DNA from: Xanthobacteraceae bacterium
GTDB taxonomy: Bacteria > Pseudomonadota > Alphaproteobacteria > Rhizobiales > Xanthobacteraceae
NCBI GenBank assembly: GCA_029266425.1
Contig: JAQSWY010000020.1
Location: 1-64,000 of the forward strand
Direction: 5' to 3'
Length of the DNA: 64,000 nucleotides
The position numbers and the translations under genes are program-made. The notes under the pieces were generated by a model that was given only the letters and a program-made list of their open reading frames with translations, did no database searches and was not told the origin of the DNA. Below are positions 9,299 to 18,586 of the stretch, in pieces. Each line of letters opens with the position of its first letter. The first letter of the stretch is position 1.

Positions 9299-10249
9299 AT
9301 GATGATCGAAGCATTGAGTGAGTTGCGCGGCGTTGTGATGCGCGCCGGTAGCCGATGGACCGAGTCCGGGCTTCCCCGCGTCGCCATGGTCAGGGCGGAG
9401 GCGTGCTCCGATCAGGTCTACGAGCCGATGCTCCACCTGGTCCTGCAGGGTGCAAAGAGCCTGTCGATCGGTGATCGGATTCTGAAATTCGAAGAGGCGA
9501 GCTATTTCGTCGTCCCCGTGGACGTACCCGCGACTGGCGGGATCGAAGCTGAAGGGCCAAACCGACCCTATCTCGCGGTCAGCCTGACGCTCGACCCCGC
9601 AGCAATCGCCGCCATGATGACGGAAATGGGAATGGCGGATACCGCCTCGCCACCGACCGGCTTCTCGGTATCGCGCGCGACGCCGGAATTGATCGACGCC
9701 TGGCTCCGGATGATGCGGCTGATCGATCGGCCACAGGAAGCGGCAATCCTTGCACCGATGATCGAGCGCGAGATCCTTTTTCGAATCTTGACAGGTCCGC
9801 AGGGCGACAAGCTGCGCGAGATCGCGAGTGTCGACAGCCGTCTGTCACAGATCCGCCCTGCCATCGGGTGGATTCGCGACAATTACGCCGAGCCGATCCG
9901 TTCCGAAGCGCTGGCAGACATGACGAACATGAGCGTCGCCGCCTTCTACCGGCACTTCAAGGCGGTGACCTCGATGGCTCCGATCCAGTATCAGAAACGA
10001 CTTCGCCTGCTTGAGGCAAGACGCATGCTGCTGTTCGAACTGCGGGAGGCGGGATCAATCGCTCACATTGTCGGGTATGAGAGCGCCTCCCAGTTCAGCC
10101 GGGAATATGCGCGCATGTTCGGATTGCCGCCGCGTCGGGACGCAGCGCGCTACAAAGTGCCCGGCGCACTCGACGCAACAGCATCCAATGACCGAGTTGC
10201 CCTCGAGCCTAACGGACTCAAACGGCGAGTGGCCGAAGCGCTTTCCTGA
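9299..10249 (+). CDS. AraC-family regulator with AraC_N domain
   Basis: The 316-residue protein has the N-terminal AraC_N type effector domain (YEPMLHLVLQGAKSLSIGD, then ASYFVVPVDVPATG) and a C-terminal double HTH: EALADMTNMSVAAFYRHFKAVT and IAHIVGYESASQFSREYARMFG. It is a close paralogue of the gene at 13086-13958, sharing most motifs. Regulators of this group often control one divergent SDR, and here the SDR at 8386-9135 is divergent. The C-terminal 30 residues past the last HTH are an unusual extension. Confidence 0.88.
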   Translation: MMIEALSELRGVVMRAGSRWTESGLPRVAMVRAEACSDQVYEPMLHLVLQGAKSLSIGDRILKFEEASYFVVPVDVPATGGIEAEGPNRPYLAVSLTLDPAAIAAMMTEMGMADTASPPTGFSVSRATPELIDAWLRMMRLIDRPQEAAILAPMIEREILFRILTGPQGDKLREIASVDSRLSQIRPAIGWIRDNYAEPIRSEALADMTNMSVAAFYRHFKAVTSMAPIQYQKRLRLLEARRMLLFELREAGSIAHIVGYESASQFSREYARMFGLPPRRDAARYKVPGALDATASNDRVALEPNGLKRRVAEALS

Positions 10250-10278
10250 TTTCGCTTCGGCCGACGCTGATCGCCTTA

Positions 10279-10944
10279 TTATTTGCGCCAATGCGGCGGG
10301 TAGGCCGCGTCATAGCCGCGGACTGCTTGAAGCCGCTCCAGCCAAGCAGCAATCGATGGATGGGTTCGGCCGAGATCGTCGAAACCGAGGGCGAGCGTGA
10401 TCGCGTCAGGCTTCGCGCCGAACCGGGCTAGCATCTCGATGATCGGCATCGTGGCGATGTCGGCGGCCGATACCGACTCGCCGGCAAGATAAGGCTCACG
10501 CGCTAGGATATCCTCGAGCCAGTCCAGACGAGCGGTCGCCACGCAGGCCGCAGCTTTGGTGGCTTCAGGGTCCTTCATGGCTTCGCCATAGGAGATCACC
10601 CGAACGACGCCGGTCTCGATCGGATCGCGAACGTAGTTCACCACTTCGAAGATGCGCTGCCAGATGAGGCCTGTCTCCGCAGGTGTTTCGCCGAACAGCG
10701 GCGGCGTCGGATACGCGCGCTCAAGGAAGGCCATGATCGCAAGCGATTCCGTGATGATTGACCCATCGACGTTCAGCACGGGTACCTGACCGCGCGGATT
10801 TAGCGCTAGGAACTCCGGGGTCTTATGCTCCCGCTTGCTCGGGTCGAGCCGGTGCGAGACATAAGGGGCGCCCTTGTATTCGAGCGCGAGCATAGCGCGC
10901 CAGGCGTTCGGGCTGCCGCTTATCCAGTAGAAATCATAGGCCAT
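10279..10944 (-). CDS. Glutathione S-transferase family protein
   Basis: From the ATG at 10944 the protein is 221 residues, normal for the family; further upstream in-frame codons give no GST-like sequence. The N-terminal thioredoxin fold has SGSPNAWRAMLALEYKG and the cis-proline segment NPRGQVPVL followed by TESLAIMAFLE, which bind glutathione. The helical C-terminal domain includes PYLAGESVSAADIATMP with the N-capping box. It probably conjugates or isomerises an electrophile. The SDR at 11024-11779 lies upstream on the same strand, so both may be in one unit. Confidence 0.87.
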   Translation of the reverse strand: MAYDFYWISGSPNAWRAMLALEYKGAPYVSHRLDPSKREHKTPEFLALNPRGQVPVLNVDGSIITESLAIMAFLERAYPTPPLFGETPAETGLIWQRIFEVVNYVRDPIETGVVRVISYGEAMKDPEATKAAACVATARLDWLEDILAREPYLAGESVSAADIATMPIIEMLARFGAKPDAITLALGFDDLGRTHPSIAAWLERLQAVRGYDAAYPPHWRK

Positions 10945-11023
10945 GATCGTTTCTCTGCGGATCGGTATGTTCGGAATGCGTGTGCGGAGCACGGCTCGGG
11001 GGAGGGCCGTTCTCCGCGGGCGC

Positions 11024-11779
11024 TCAGACTTGTGCCTGACCGCCATCCGCGAACAGCTCGGTTCCATTCACGAAACTTGAATCGTCCGAGGCGAGGAAGA
11101 GCGCGGCGCGCGCGATTTCCTCCGGCTGGCCGACCCGGCCGGTGGGGATCCGGGTTGCAAGATACTCGAGCATGCCCCGCTGTTGCACCACATCGTCGCC
11201 GGCATATTGGAGGAGCGCTGGGGTAAGCGTCGCGCCGGGGCTGAGTACATTCACCCGAATGCCGGCCTCTTTTAGCTCGAGAATCCAGCTCCGCGCCAGA
11301 TTGCGCACCGCAGCCTTCGAGGCGGAGTAGATGCTGAACGCCGCAGTTCCTTCGATACTGGCGCTCGACCCGGCCAGGATGACCGAGGAGCCGTTTGCCA
11401 GCAGCGGCAAGGCTTTCTGGACGGTGAAGATCACGCCCTTCACGTTCGATCCGAAGATGCTGTCAATATGCTCCTCGGTGATCTGGGCGAGCGGCATCAT
11501 CGAGCCACCGCCGGCATTGGCGAAGAGCACATCGATACGGCCCGCTTCAGTTCTGACCTGTTCATAGAGCCGATCGAGATCGGCGGTGTTGGACGAGTCT
11601 GCCTGGACGCCCGTCACATTGCCGCCAATTTCGCTCTCGGCTGCCTTTAGCGCCTCTAGGCGACGCCCTGTGATATAAACGTGAGCGCCTTCTGCCGCGA
11701 AAAGCTTCGCGGTAGCGAGGCCGATCCCGCTGGTGCCGCCTGTAATAACTGCAATCTTGCCGTCGAGCCGATCCGACAT
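11024..11779 (-). CDS. SDR-family oxidoreductase
   Basis: This 251-residue classical SDR has TGGTSGIG at residues 13-20, NAG at 88-90, Ser138/139 (LAGSSAS), Tyr151 and Lys155 (YSASK). The arginine-rich TGRRLEALK after strand 2 suggests NADP(H) preference. FVNGTELFADGGQAQV is the usual C-terminus. Substrate unknown. It lies upstream of the GST gene on the same strand with 79 bases between stop and start, and a LysR gene lies upstream. Confidence 0.87.
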   Translation of the reverse strand: MSDRLDGKIAVITGGTSGIGLATAKLFAAEGAHVYITGRRLEALKAAESEIGGNVTGVQADSSNTADLDRLYEQVRTEAGRIDVLFANAGGGSMMPLAQITEEHIDSIFGSNVKGVIFTVQKALPLLANGSSVILAGSSASIEGTAAFSIYSASKAAVRNLARSWILELKEAGIRVNVLSPGATLTPALLQYAGDDVVQQRGMLEYLATRIPTGRVGQPEEIARAALFLASDDSSFVNGTELFADGGQAQV

Positions 11780-11958
11780 GAATATTCTCCATTATGTTGG
11801 GAGGGCCGGCCCGGTGCTTCGGAACGACGTCCTGTCATCCAGATAGGCGGGGGAAATACGGCCCAGAAGCTCGCCCGCGTGGAGAGAGTATTCACGCTGA
11901 TGGACGATCCCCGGCAGTCTCGGTCTCAGCGTCAGAACTCGCGCGCAGGGCTTGTCGA

Positions 11959-12870
11959 TCAGGCATTCGAGCGCGCTTCGTCCGCGAATATCTCGACCGC
12001 CCAGTCGGCGAAGACTCTGAGCTTGGCGGCCGGATGGCGGGTGGCAGGGTAGACAAGGTTGATCGGCAAGGTCGGCTGGGTCCAGTCCGCCAGAACCTCG
12101 ATCAGGCGGCCTTCGGCGAAATGGCGCCGGGTGCCGAAATCGAAAATCTGGCCGATGCCCAGCCCGGCCAGCACCGCATTCGTATGGGCCGTGCTTTCGC
12201 TGATGCTCACGGCCGACCGCGGACTGATCTCATAGCCTTCCGCGCCCTTGGTGTAGTGCATGGGATGTGATTTCCCAGTCTGCGGAAACAGGTAGGTTAT
12301 GGCTGTATGATCCGCCTCGAGTTCCCGAGGGTGGGTCGGCGTGCCGTTCGCGGCCAGATAGGCGGGCGTCGCGCAGGTGACCGACTTGAGCGTGCAAAGC
12401 CGCCGGGCGATGAGCGCGCTGTCTGGCAACTCGCCACCCCGAATTACGCAATCGACGCCGTCGCCGACCAGATCGACCGGCCGATCGTTGACCCCTAGCA
12501 AGAGGTCCACGTCTGGATAGCGCGCTCGAAACTCGGTGAGCCTGGGTATGATAACGAGGTTCGCGAGCGACGATCCGACATCGACACGCAAACGCCCGCG
12601 GGGGATCGCTTGCGTTCCGGCCGCGGCGGCATCCAACTCGTCCAGTTCGGCGAGCAAACGCTTTGCTTCGTAGCGATAGGCCTCGCCTTCCGGCGTGATC
12701 GTAAGCCCGCGTGTGTTGCGCTCGACCAGCTTTGTCCGCAGATGTCGCTCCAAGTCCTGCAGCAGCTTGCTCACGGAAGAACGAGGCAGGTTCAGCGAGT
12801 CCGCAGCTTTTGCGAACGATCCTGCGTCGGAGATCCGGACGAAGACCCGCATGGCGAGGAGTTGATCCAT
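11959..12870 (-). CDS. LysR-family transcriptional regulator
   Basis: The 303-residue protein begins MDQLLAMRVFVRISDAGSFAKAADSLNLPRSSVSKLLQDLE, a standard LysR HTH, followed by LVERNTRGLTITPEG. The effector-binding domain has GVDCVIRGGELPDSALIARRL and TAHTNAVLAGLGIGQI as in CrgA/DmlR-type regulators. It is transcribed in the same direction as the SDR-GST genes downstream, with 179 bases between, so it may control them although it is not divergent. The cognate effector is unknown. Confidence 0.88.
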   Translation of the reverse strand: MDQLLAMRVFVRISDAGSFAKAADSLNLPRSSVSKLLQDLERHLRTKLVERNTRGLTITPEGEAYRYEAKRLLAELDELDAAAAGTQAIPRGRLRVDVGSSLANLVIIPRLTEFRARYPDVDLLLGVNDRPVDLVGDGVDCVIRGGELPDSALIARRLCTLKSVTCATPAYLAANGTPTHPRELEADHTAITYLFPQTGKSHPMHYTKGAEGYEISPRSAVSISESTAHTNAVLAGLGIGQIFDFGTRRHFAEGRLIEVLADWTQPTLPINLVYPATRHPAAKLRVFADWAVEIFADEARSNA

Positions 12871-12895
12871 TAGGTGTGCTCCTCATGCAGTGGGA

Positions 12896-13043
12896 TTAAC
12901 CGGTCAGCGTGGACCGAGAACTTCGGAGGGTGTGCAGGCTGTCCTTCGAAGGCGGCAGGCGGAAGAAGCGGAAACATTCGCGACTGAAATAGGTCACGCT
13001 TACGTAGTCGACCCCGAATACGACCGAGAAGCGCCGGGCGATA
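12896..13043 (-). pseudogene. C-terminal remnant of a duplicated AraC regulator
   Basis: The frame VVFGVDYVSVTYFSREC and RLPPSKDSLHTLRS is a degraded copy of VAFGVGYESPTQFSREY and GLPPSKDAARLRA from the intact AraC gene that ends at 13086. The two copies are in the same orientation and about 160 bases apart at the nucleotide level, which points to a tandem duplication followed by loss of all but the last HTH of the downstream copy. Confidence 0.7.
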
Positions 13044-13085
13044 GCTGCTGGTAGTTGATCCTTCAATATGTGGGCCTGGAGCCGA

Positions 13086-13958
13086 TCAGGCCCGAAGCCT
13101 TGCCGCGTCCTTGGAAGGCGGCAAGCCGAACTGGCGGGCATATTCCCGGCTGAATTGGGTTGGGCTTTCGTAGCCCACGCCGAAGGCAACGGATGTGGCG
13201 TTGCCCTGGCCCGCAATGAGGCGAGATCGTGCGTGCAGCAAGCGCACATGCTTCTGGTACTGGAGCGGGCTGAGCGCCGTCACAGCCTTGAAGTGACGGT
13301 GGAAAGCCGAAACACTGAATGCCGCCATCTCAGCCAGGGCCTCGACGCGCAACGGCCTGGCAAAATTTTCTCTGATCCATTGAATGGCGATCCCAATCCG
13401 GGAGAGAGCGGTATCGGGGATGGCGATATCGCGCAGCATCCAGCCGAGCGGCCCCTGCAGCACCCGGAACAGGATTTCACGCTCATAGGCCGGAGCAAGA
13501 GCGGCGATCTCGTTCGGGCGCTCCATCAGGCGCAGCATGCGCAGCCAAGCATCGAGCAGTTCGAGCGTCACGGGCGCGACCGAGAAGCCGGGACTGTAGA
13601 GTTCGCCACCGGCAGGTTTGGGCAGGTCCGCCAGCAGGTTCGCAACGATCGCAGGCTCAAGCGTCAGGCTGATGGCGAGATAGGGTTCGCCATCGTCGGA
13701 CGAATGCACAGAGCCGACCGCCGGCAGATCGACCGACATCACAAAATAGGTCGCCGGATCATAGCGAAACATGCGGTCGCCAACCGTCATAGTCTTCGAA
13801 CCGGTCAGGATCAGATTGACCATGGGATCGTAGACCGCAGCAAGCTGATGTTCGGGAATTTCGCCCTGCACCATGGCGACGCGCGGAATACCCGTCTCCG
13901 TGCGACGGTTCTCCGCTCGCGATGCCAATTGCCTGAGTTCGAGAAGCTGCGTGTCCAT
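13086..13958 (-). CDS. AraC-family regulator with AraC_N domain
   Basis: This 290-residue regulator has the AraC_N effector domain (YDPMVNLILTGSKTMTVGD, PATYFVMSVDLPAVG) and two C-terminal HTH motifs (VEALAEMAAFSVSAFHRHFKAVT; VAFGVGYESPTQFSREYARQFG). It is a paralogue of the gene at 9299 and parent of the remnant at 12896-13043. It is divergent from the SDR-VOC-SnoaL-saccharopine dehydrogenase-like operon starting at 14091, which it probably controls. Confidence 0.88.
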   Translation of the reverse strand: MDTQLLELRQLASRAENRRTETGIPRVAMVQGEIPEHQLAAVYDPMVNLILTGSKTMTVGDRMFRYDPATYFVMSVDLPAVGSVHSSDDGEPYLAISLTLEPAIVANLLADLPKPAGGELYSPGFSVAPVTLELLDAWLRMLRLMERPNEIAALAPAYEREILFRVLQGPLGWMLRDIAIPDTALSRIGIAIQWIRENFARPLRVEALAEMAAFSVSAFHRHFKAVTALSPLQYQKHVRLLHARSRLIAGQGNATSVAFGVGYESPTQFSREYARQFGLPPSKDAARLRA

Positions 13959-14090
13959 GGATTTGTTGTTTCACACGGACGGCTCGGATTCAACGATCAA
14001 GCAGAAATAGGCAAGATTCGAAGAGGATCGTGAGAGCGGGGCCCGGAAGATGACGGCTATCACTTGGCCATCCGATCGAAGGAGCACCAC

Positions 14091-14833
14091 ATGAGCATCG
14101 TTATCATCACCGGCGGAAGCCGCGGCCTCGGCGCCAGCATAGCAGCCCAGTTCGCAAAGCGCGGTATGGGCGTCATCCTCACTTACAACAGCAACGGCCG
14201 AGCAGCCGAACAGGTTGTCGGTACGATCGACGCTGACGGCGGCAAGGCAGTCGCTATCGAACTGGACGTCAGCAAAAGTGCGAGTTTCCCCGCGTTTCGC
14301 GACACAGTCGGCGAACTTTTGGCAACGACCTGGAAGGCCCAGACCTTCGACTTCCTCGTCAACAATGTTGAGTACGGGCTTTACAATCCGATCGCAACGG
14401 TGACCGAAGATGAGTTCGACGGGTTGTCCGCGTGCATCTCAAGGGGCCGTTCTTTCTCACGCAGGCACTGCTTCCCCTCATGGCCGATGGAGGTCACATC
14501 GTAAATGTCACGAGCGCGACCAGCCGTGTGGCTACCGCCGGCGTTGCGCCCTATGCATCCTTCAAAGGCGGGCTCGAAGTACTGACCCGATACATGGCCA
14601 AAGAGTTCGGCGAGCGCCGCATCCGTGCCAACTCCATCGCACCGGGACCGATCCGCACCGTCCTTGGGGGCGGCCTGAGCGAGGAATTCGAGGCGGTGCT
14701 CGCCGGGCAAACCGCACTCGGTCGCGTCGGCGAACCCGACGATGTCGGCTGCATGGTCGCGAGCCTGCTGTGGGACGAGAACTGCTGGATCAACGCCCAG
14801 AACATCGAAATCGGTGGCGGCTACATCATCTGA
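14091..14833 (+). pseudogene. SDR gene broken by a one-base frameshift
   Basis: The first part (ATG at 14091, GGAG at 14081-14084) reads TGGSRGLGASIAAQFAKRG and continues to DEFDGL near 14426. The rest of the SDR (HLKGPFFLTQALLPLM, YASFKGG, GPIRTVLGGG, IGGGYII) is in the next frame up to 14833. Restoring one T at about 14427 would give the expected DGLFRVHLKG. The usual NNAG is NNVE here, a second sign of decay. It is the first gene of a plus-strand operon divergent from an AraC gene. A sequencing error could also explain the shift. Confidence 0.8.
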
Positions 14834-14843
14834 GGAGGCTCAC

Positions 14844-15245
14844 ATGCTCGATCATATCTTTCTGACCGTCAGCGATATCGACCGCTCGATCGCCTTTTAC
14901 GAGAGGGTGCTCCCGACCCTCGGGATTACCGCCCGCCACGACTATGATGGCAGCCAAGGCCCGGCGGGGCATCCTGACCTCAAGGGCTTCGGTGCCAAAG
15001 GCAGAATATCCTTCTGGCTGAGGCAGGGCACGGCCGCACCCGGTGCCGTGCATGTCGGCTTTGTCGCCGATTCCGAGGCCATCGTGCAGGCCACCCATGC
15101 CGCGGCTCTGGTCGCCGGGGCGACCGAGATGCACGCACCGGCGCCACAGCTTCACTACGATCCCCGCTATTATGCGGCGCAAGTCCGCGACCCGGATGGC
15201 TACAGCCTCGAATTCGTTTTCAAGAGCTGGCAGCACGGGAGTTGA
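14844..15245 (+). CDS. VOC-superfamily (glyoxalase-like) protein
   Basis: The 133-residue protein has two beta-alpha-beta-beta-beta units of the vicinal oxygen chelate fold: LDHIFLTVSDIDRSIAFYERVL at the start and YYAAQVRDPDGYSLEFVFK at the end. The metal-ligand positions His4 and a late Glu (LEF) are visible. GAGGAGG at 14832-14838 precedes the ATG. It is the only gene of its four-gene operon without a visible lesion. The gene at 16653 is a second VOC protein with the same end motif. Substrate unknown. Confidence 0.82.
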   Translation: MLDHIFLTVSDIDRSIAFYERVLPTLGITARHDYDGSQGPAGHPDLKGFGAKGRISFWLRQGTAAPGAVHVGFVADSEAIVQATHAAALVAGATEMHAPAPQLHYDPRYYAAQVRDPDGYSLEFVFKSWQHGS

Positions 15246-15249
15246 TGCG

Positions 15250-15590
15250 ATGAGCGCTACCACCTTCCACACTTTAGCGGATGCGCTGATCACTGCCACC
15301 AACGCGTTCGACGCCGACAATGCAGTGACCTTGTTCGCGCCCGATGCGGTGATCGATGACCTGTCGACGGCCACCGTTTCGACGGTCATGCCGGCATCCG
15401 CGACTACGTGGAGCGTTATTTTATCGGATATCACACGGTGACCCGCTTCCTCTCGGTCGAGACGATCGGCGAGATCCGCGCCCGCGTGCGCGTCGATTCC
15501 ACCGGAGACTTCGGTCAGGAAATCGGTCTCCTCGACATCTCGGTCAATGCCGACGGACTAATCACGCGCATCGACGCAGATCTCGAATAA
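15250..15590 (+). pseudogene. SnoaL/NTF2-like gene broken by a one-base frameshift
   Basis: From the ATG at 15250 the frame reads TFHTLADALITATNAFDADN and AVTLFAPDAVIDDLST, the start of an NTF2-like fold. At about 15370 the homologous sequence moves to another frame: HRFDGHAGIRDYVERYF and then YHTVTRFLSVETIGEIRARV to a stop at 15590. Adding one G at 15370 would restore the reading. Normal length would be about 113 residues, like the protein at 5699-6028. It overlaps nothing and follows the VOC gene by four bases. Confidence 0.75.
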
Positions 15591-15612
15591 TCACGGAAGA
15601 AGAACCATCCAC

Positions 15613-16602
15613 ATGAACACTCTCATGATCTACGGCGCCGCCGGTTATACTGGTGGCATGGCGGCCGAGCATGCCGCGTCTGTCGGACTCAACCTCGTTC
15701 TCGCCGGTCGCGAACAAGACCGGGCGAAACTTTAAGCGCTGGCAGACCGTCTCGACGCAGGTGTCAGGCTCTTCCCGCTGAACGATCCCGATGCCGTCGT
15801 GGCCAAACTCGCGAGCATCACCGTTCTGCTCAACGCCGCTGGCCCCTTCGCAAACACGGCCGAGCCTCTCATGTCTGCCGCAACCCGTGCCGGAGTACAT
15901 TATCTCGACTTCTCGGCCGAACTCGATACATACCGTGAAGCTTTGGCCCTCGATGCTCGAGCCCGTGCGGCCGGAGTCATGCTTTTGCCGGGAAGCGGTG
16001 GAAGCGTCGCCATGCTGGGAAGTCTCGCTGGACATGCTGTCGCTCGCGTCAAGAACGCCCGAAAGATCAGCATCGCGCTCCATGTAGCAGGAGCGATGTC
16101 GAGAGGATCAGCCACCAGCGCAAGTCAGAATATCGTGACGGAGACGCTTCATCTCGTTGACGGTGAACTCGTCACGCGCAGCCCGGAAGATGTGCGCGCC
16201 TTCGACTTTGGCGGTGGGCCGCAATTGTCCTTCCCGGTGACACTGCCCGACCTCGTGACGATCCATCAGGCGACTGGCGTTCCCGACATCGAAACCTTCG
16301 TCCACGTCACCACGGGCGCATTCCCGACTGAAGGCGTCAAGGATCTGCCGGCCGGCCCCAGCGGCGAAGAGCGGGAAGCGAGCCGCTATCATGCGGCCGT
16401 CGAAGTGACCGACGCGGACGGAACGGTAGTTCGCTCGCTGCTCGATACGGTGAACGGCTACACCTTCACATCCATGGCAGCCGCGGAAGCGGCCCGGCGT
16501 GTGCTTGCCGGTGAGGTTCGGCCCGGCTTCCAAACGCCTGCCGGGCTGTTCGGCAATGGCTTTGCCGAAACCATTGCCGATACCCGGATCATCGATTTTT
16601 AG
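15613..16602 (+). pseudogene. Saccharopine dehydrogenase-like NAD(P)-binding gene with in-frame stop
   Basis: The ATG at 15613 opens MIYGAAGYTGGMAAEHAAS, the Rossmann loop of the saccharopine dehydrogenase-like/trans-acting enoyl reductase family. A TAA at 15733-15735 stops the frame at codon 41. The same frame then continues without further damage (LNAAGPFANTAEPLMSAATR, HYLDFSAELDTYREA) to 16602, total about 329 codons. An internal start at 15799 could yield only a protein without the cofactor loop. This is the third lesion in the operon begun at 14091. Confidence 0.8.
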
Positions 16603-16652
16603 CCGATGTGAAATGCGAGAGGGCTTGATCCATGGTCGCACTGACGATGCGT

Positions 16653-17051
16653 TTAGGCCCTCTGGCAGACGGCTTCGATATTGTTGCCGTCGGGATCGAG
16701 GACATAGGCCGCATAGTAGTTTTTATGATAGCGCTCGCGGATACCGGGAGCGCCATTGTCTGTTCCGCCATTGGCAAGTGCTGCGGCATGAAACGCATCG
16801 ACTACCGGCCTGTCGTCAGCGGTGAAGGCGAGATGGATCGGGAGTTTCGCTCCATTCTGCTGGTGAACCCACAGGCTCGGATAGCCGTTTTTGCCAAAGC
16901 CATATCGCGCGCCGCCATGGGCCGTGCGGGCTGGATCGATACTGATGACAAGCGTTAGCCCCAGAGGTGCCAGCACCGCTTCGTAGAATCGCCGAGCCTC
17001 CTCCGCCTCGGCGACTGGGAGCTCGATGTGATTTATGACATCGTTGGACAT
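16653..17051 (-). CDS. VOC-superfamily (glyoxalase-like) protein
   Basis: This 132-residue protein begins MSNDVINHIELPVAEAEEARRFYEAVLAPLG and ends YYAAYVLDPDGNNIEAVCQ, the two half-domains of the VOC fold, with His8 and a late Glu as probable metal ligands. GAGAGGA lies about ten bases ahead of the ATG at 17051; a start six codons earlier is possible. It is convergent with the decayed operon and lies downstream of a LysR gene on the same strand, 37 bases from its stop codon, so the two may be co-transcribed. Confidence 0.82.
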   Translation of the reverse strand: MSNDVINHIELPVAEAEEARRFYEAVLAPLGLTLVISIDPARTAHGGARYGFGKNGYPSLWVHQQNGAKLPIHLAFTADDRPVVDAFHAAALANGGTDNGAPGIRERYHKNYYAAYVLDPDGNNIEAVCQRA

Positions 17052-17088
17052 GATCGTCGTTCCTCTCAAGCCGAAGATGTTCGTCTCG

Positions 17089-17994
17089 CTATTCCAGATA
17101 CGGCGTCAGCACATCTTCGATCCATTTCATGAAAGCGCGGACTCTGCGCGACAGATTGCGCCGATGCGCTACGACGAGGGACACGTCCAACGCCCGTCGA
17201 CGAAGATCGGGGACGATCTCCACAAGCGCTCCACTCTCTAAGTATCGGCCAATCCCCAAGAGCGGCGCCTGAATCAGGCCAAGGCCGGCGAGGGCAGCAG
17301 CTTCGTAGGTCTGAGCGCTGTTGACGTGTAGCGCACCTGGCAACTGAAGCGTCATGTAGCCGTCGCCGTCCGGATATTCCCATCCATGGGGTCTTGCGCC
17401 CAGCATTGTCGAAAAGTGAATTGTCCGATGGTCCTGACGCTGGAGATCTTCCAGCGATCGAGGGACGCCATGGCGCGCCAAGTAGGCGGGACTGGCAGCA
17501 TTGACCATGCGCAACTTGCCCAGCGGGCGGGCAATCAGCGTCTCGTCCCTTATGGATCCAAGCCGCAATACGCAGTCGAATCCCTCTTGAACCAGATCGA
17601 CCTGCCGATCCGTGCTCGACACCTCCAGCTCCAACTCGGGGTGAGCCGCCAGGAAATCCGGCAAGGCCGGCACGACCGTTGAGCGCGCCACCTCGGTTGG
17701 AAGATCGACCCGTAAACGCCCGCGGAGCGCCACGCGATCGCCTGCGAACATCGAATGTAGGTCATCGACCTCGGCAAGCAGATCGCGGGCACGGGCATGA
17801 AATGCGCGCCCGTCCTCCGTCAATTGCACGCTGCGCGTCGTCCGGTGCAGGAGCCTGACACCGACATCTTCTTCCAGCTTCCGGACCGCTGTTGAGGCCC
17901 TTCCCTTCTGAATGCCCAGGCTATCGGCTGCGCGGGTGAAGCTCCCCATTTCCGCGACCGTTATGAAAATGAGGATGGGTTCGAGATTCTGCAT
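17089..17994 (-). CDS. LysR-family transcriptional regulator
   Basis: The 301-residue protein has a LysR HTH in MGSFTRAADSLGIQKGRASTAVRKLEEDVG, where QKGRAS is an uncommon recognition helix. LLHRTTRSVQLTEDG follows. The effector domain shows GFDCVLRLGSIRDETLIARPLG and AQTYEAAALAGLGLIQAP. It is divergent from the DoxX-like/NmrA pair across 124 bases and is their likely regulator. The VOC gene downstream may be in the same transcript. Confidence 0.88.
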   Translation of the reverse strand: MQNLEPILIFITVAEMGSFTRAADSLGIQKGRASTAVRKLEEDVGVRLLHRTTRSVQLTEDGRAFHARARDLLAEVDDLHSMFAGDRVALRGRLRVDLPTEVARSTVVPALPDFLAAHPELELEVSSTDRQVDLVQEGFDCVLRLGSIRDETLIARPLGKLRMVNAASPAYLARHGVPRSLEDLQRQDHRTIHFSTMLGARPHGWEYPDGDGYMTLQLPGALHVNSAQTYEAAALAGLGLIQAPLLGIGRYLESGALVEIVPDLRRRALDVSLVVAHRRNLSRRVRAFMKWIEDVLTPYLE

Positions 17995-18118
17995 TTTCGT
18001 GCCTTGGGATTGTTCACCGCAGAGAGAACAGTGAGTTCATTTCTGTGGCATTTATCATACCCGAGAGACACGGTAGGCAGTAGACCTCAAAGATAGGTGC
18101 CCCCTCGGAGAACCATAA

Positions 18119-18541
18119 ATGTCTGAAACGGTGAACCTCCATCAGGCGCCTGATGCCATGACCTTGCATCGCGCCTTGTGGGCCGGCCGGATAATGAGTG
18201 CGGTTGTCGTTATCGCTCTGGTGGCCGACGGCACTATTCAACTTTTCGCGCCGGCGCAGATCGCCAGCACTTTGCAGGAAACCGGGTTTGCGATGGACCT
18301 GACCCGTATCGTGGGTCCGATCATCCTCGTCTGCGCCATCCTTTACGCCATTCCGGCCACCGCAGTCCTAGGCGCGATCCTGGTGACGGGCTTTCTGGGA
18401 GGCGCGATCTGCGCCCATGTCCGCATCGGTGAGCTGGGGTCGCCGCCGGAACTGATTTCGCTGCTTCTGGGCGCGCTGACATGGGGCGGCCTCTACGCGC
18501 GCGATCCCCGGATCCGGGCCCTTCTGCCAATCAGCCATTGA
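18119..18541 (+). CDS. DoxX-like membrane protein
   Basis: This 140-residue protein has four hydrophobic segments (near 24-42, 63-82, 84-100 and 112-126) with the DoxX-like pattern: helix with VADGTIQLFAP, then VGPIILVCAILYAIPATAVLGAILVTGFLGG. DoxX-like proteins are inner-membrane and often sit with redox genes; no activity is proven for this subgroup. It is first in a two-gene operon with the NmrA-like gene 45 bases downstream and is divergent from a LysR gene. Confidence 0.78.
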   Translation: MSETVNLHQAPDAMTLHRALWAGRIMSAVVVIALVADGTIQLFAPAQIASTLQETGFAMDLTRIVGPIILVCAILYAIPATAVLGAILVTGFLGGAICAHVRIGELGSPPELISLLLGALTWGGLYARDPRIRALLPISH

Positions 18542-18586
18542 ACCAACTGGGGCAGTGCTCTGTCCCTCAACATCAGGAGAAAACGC

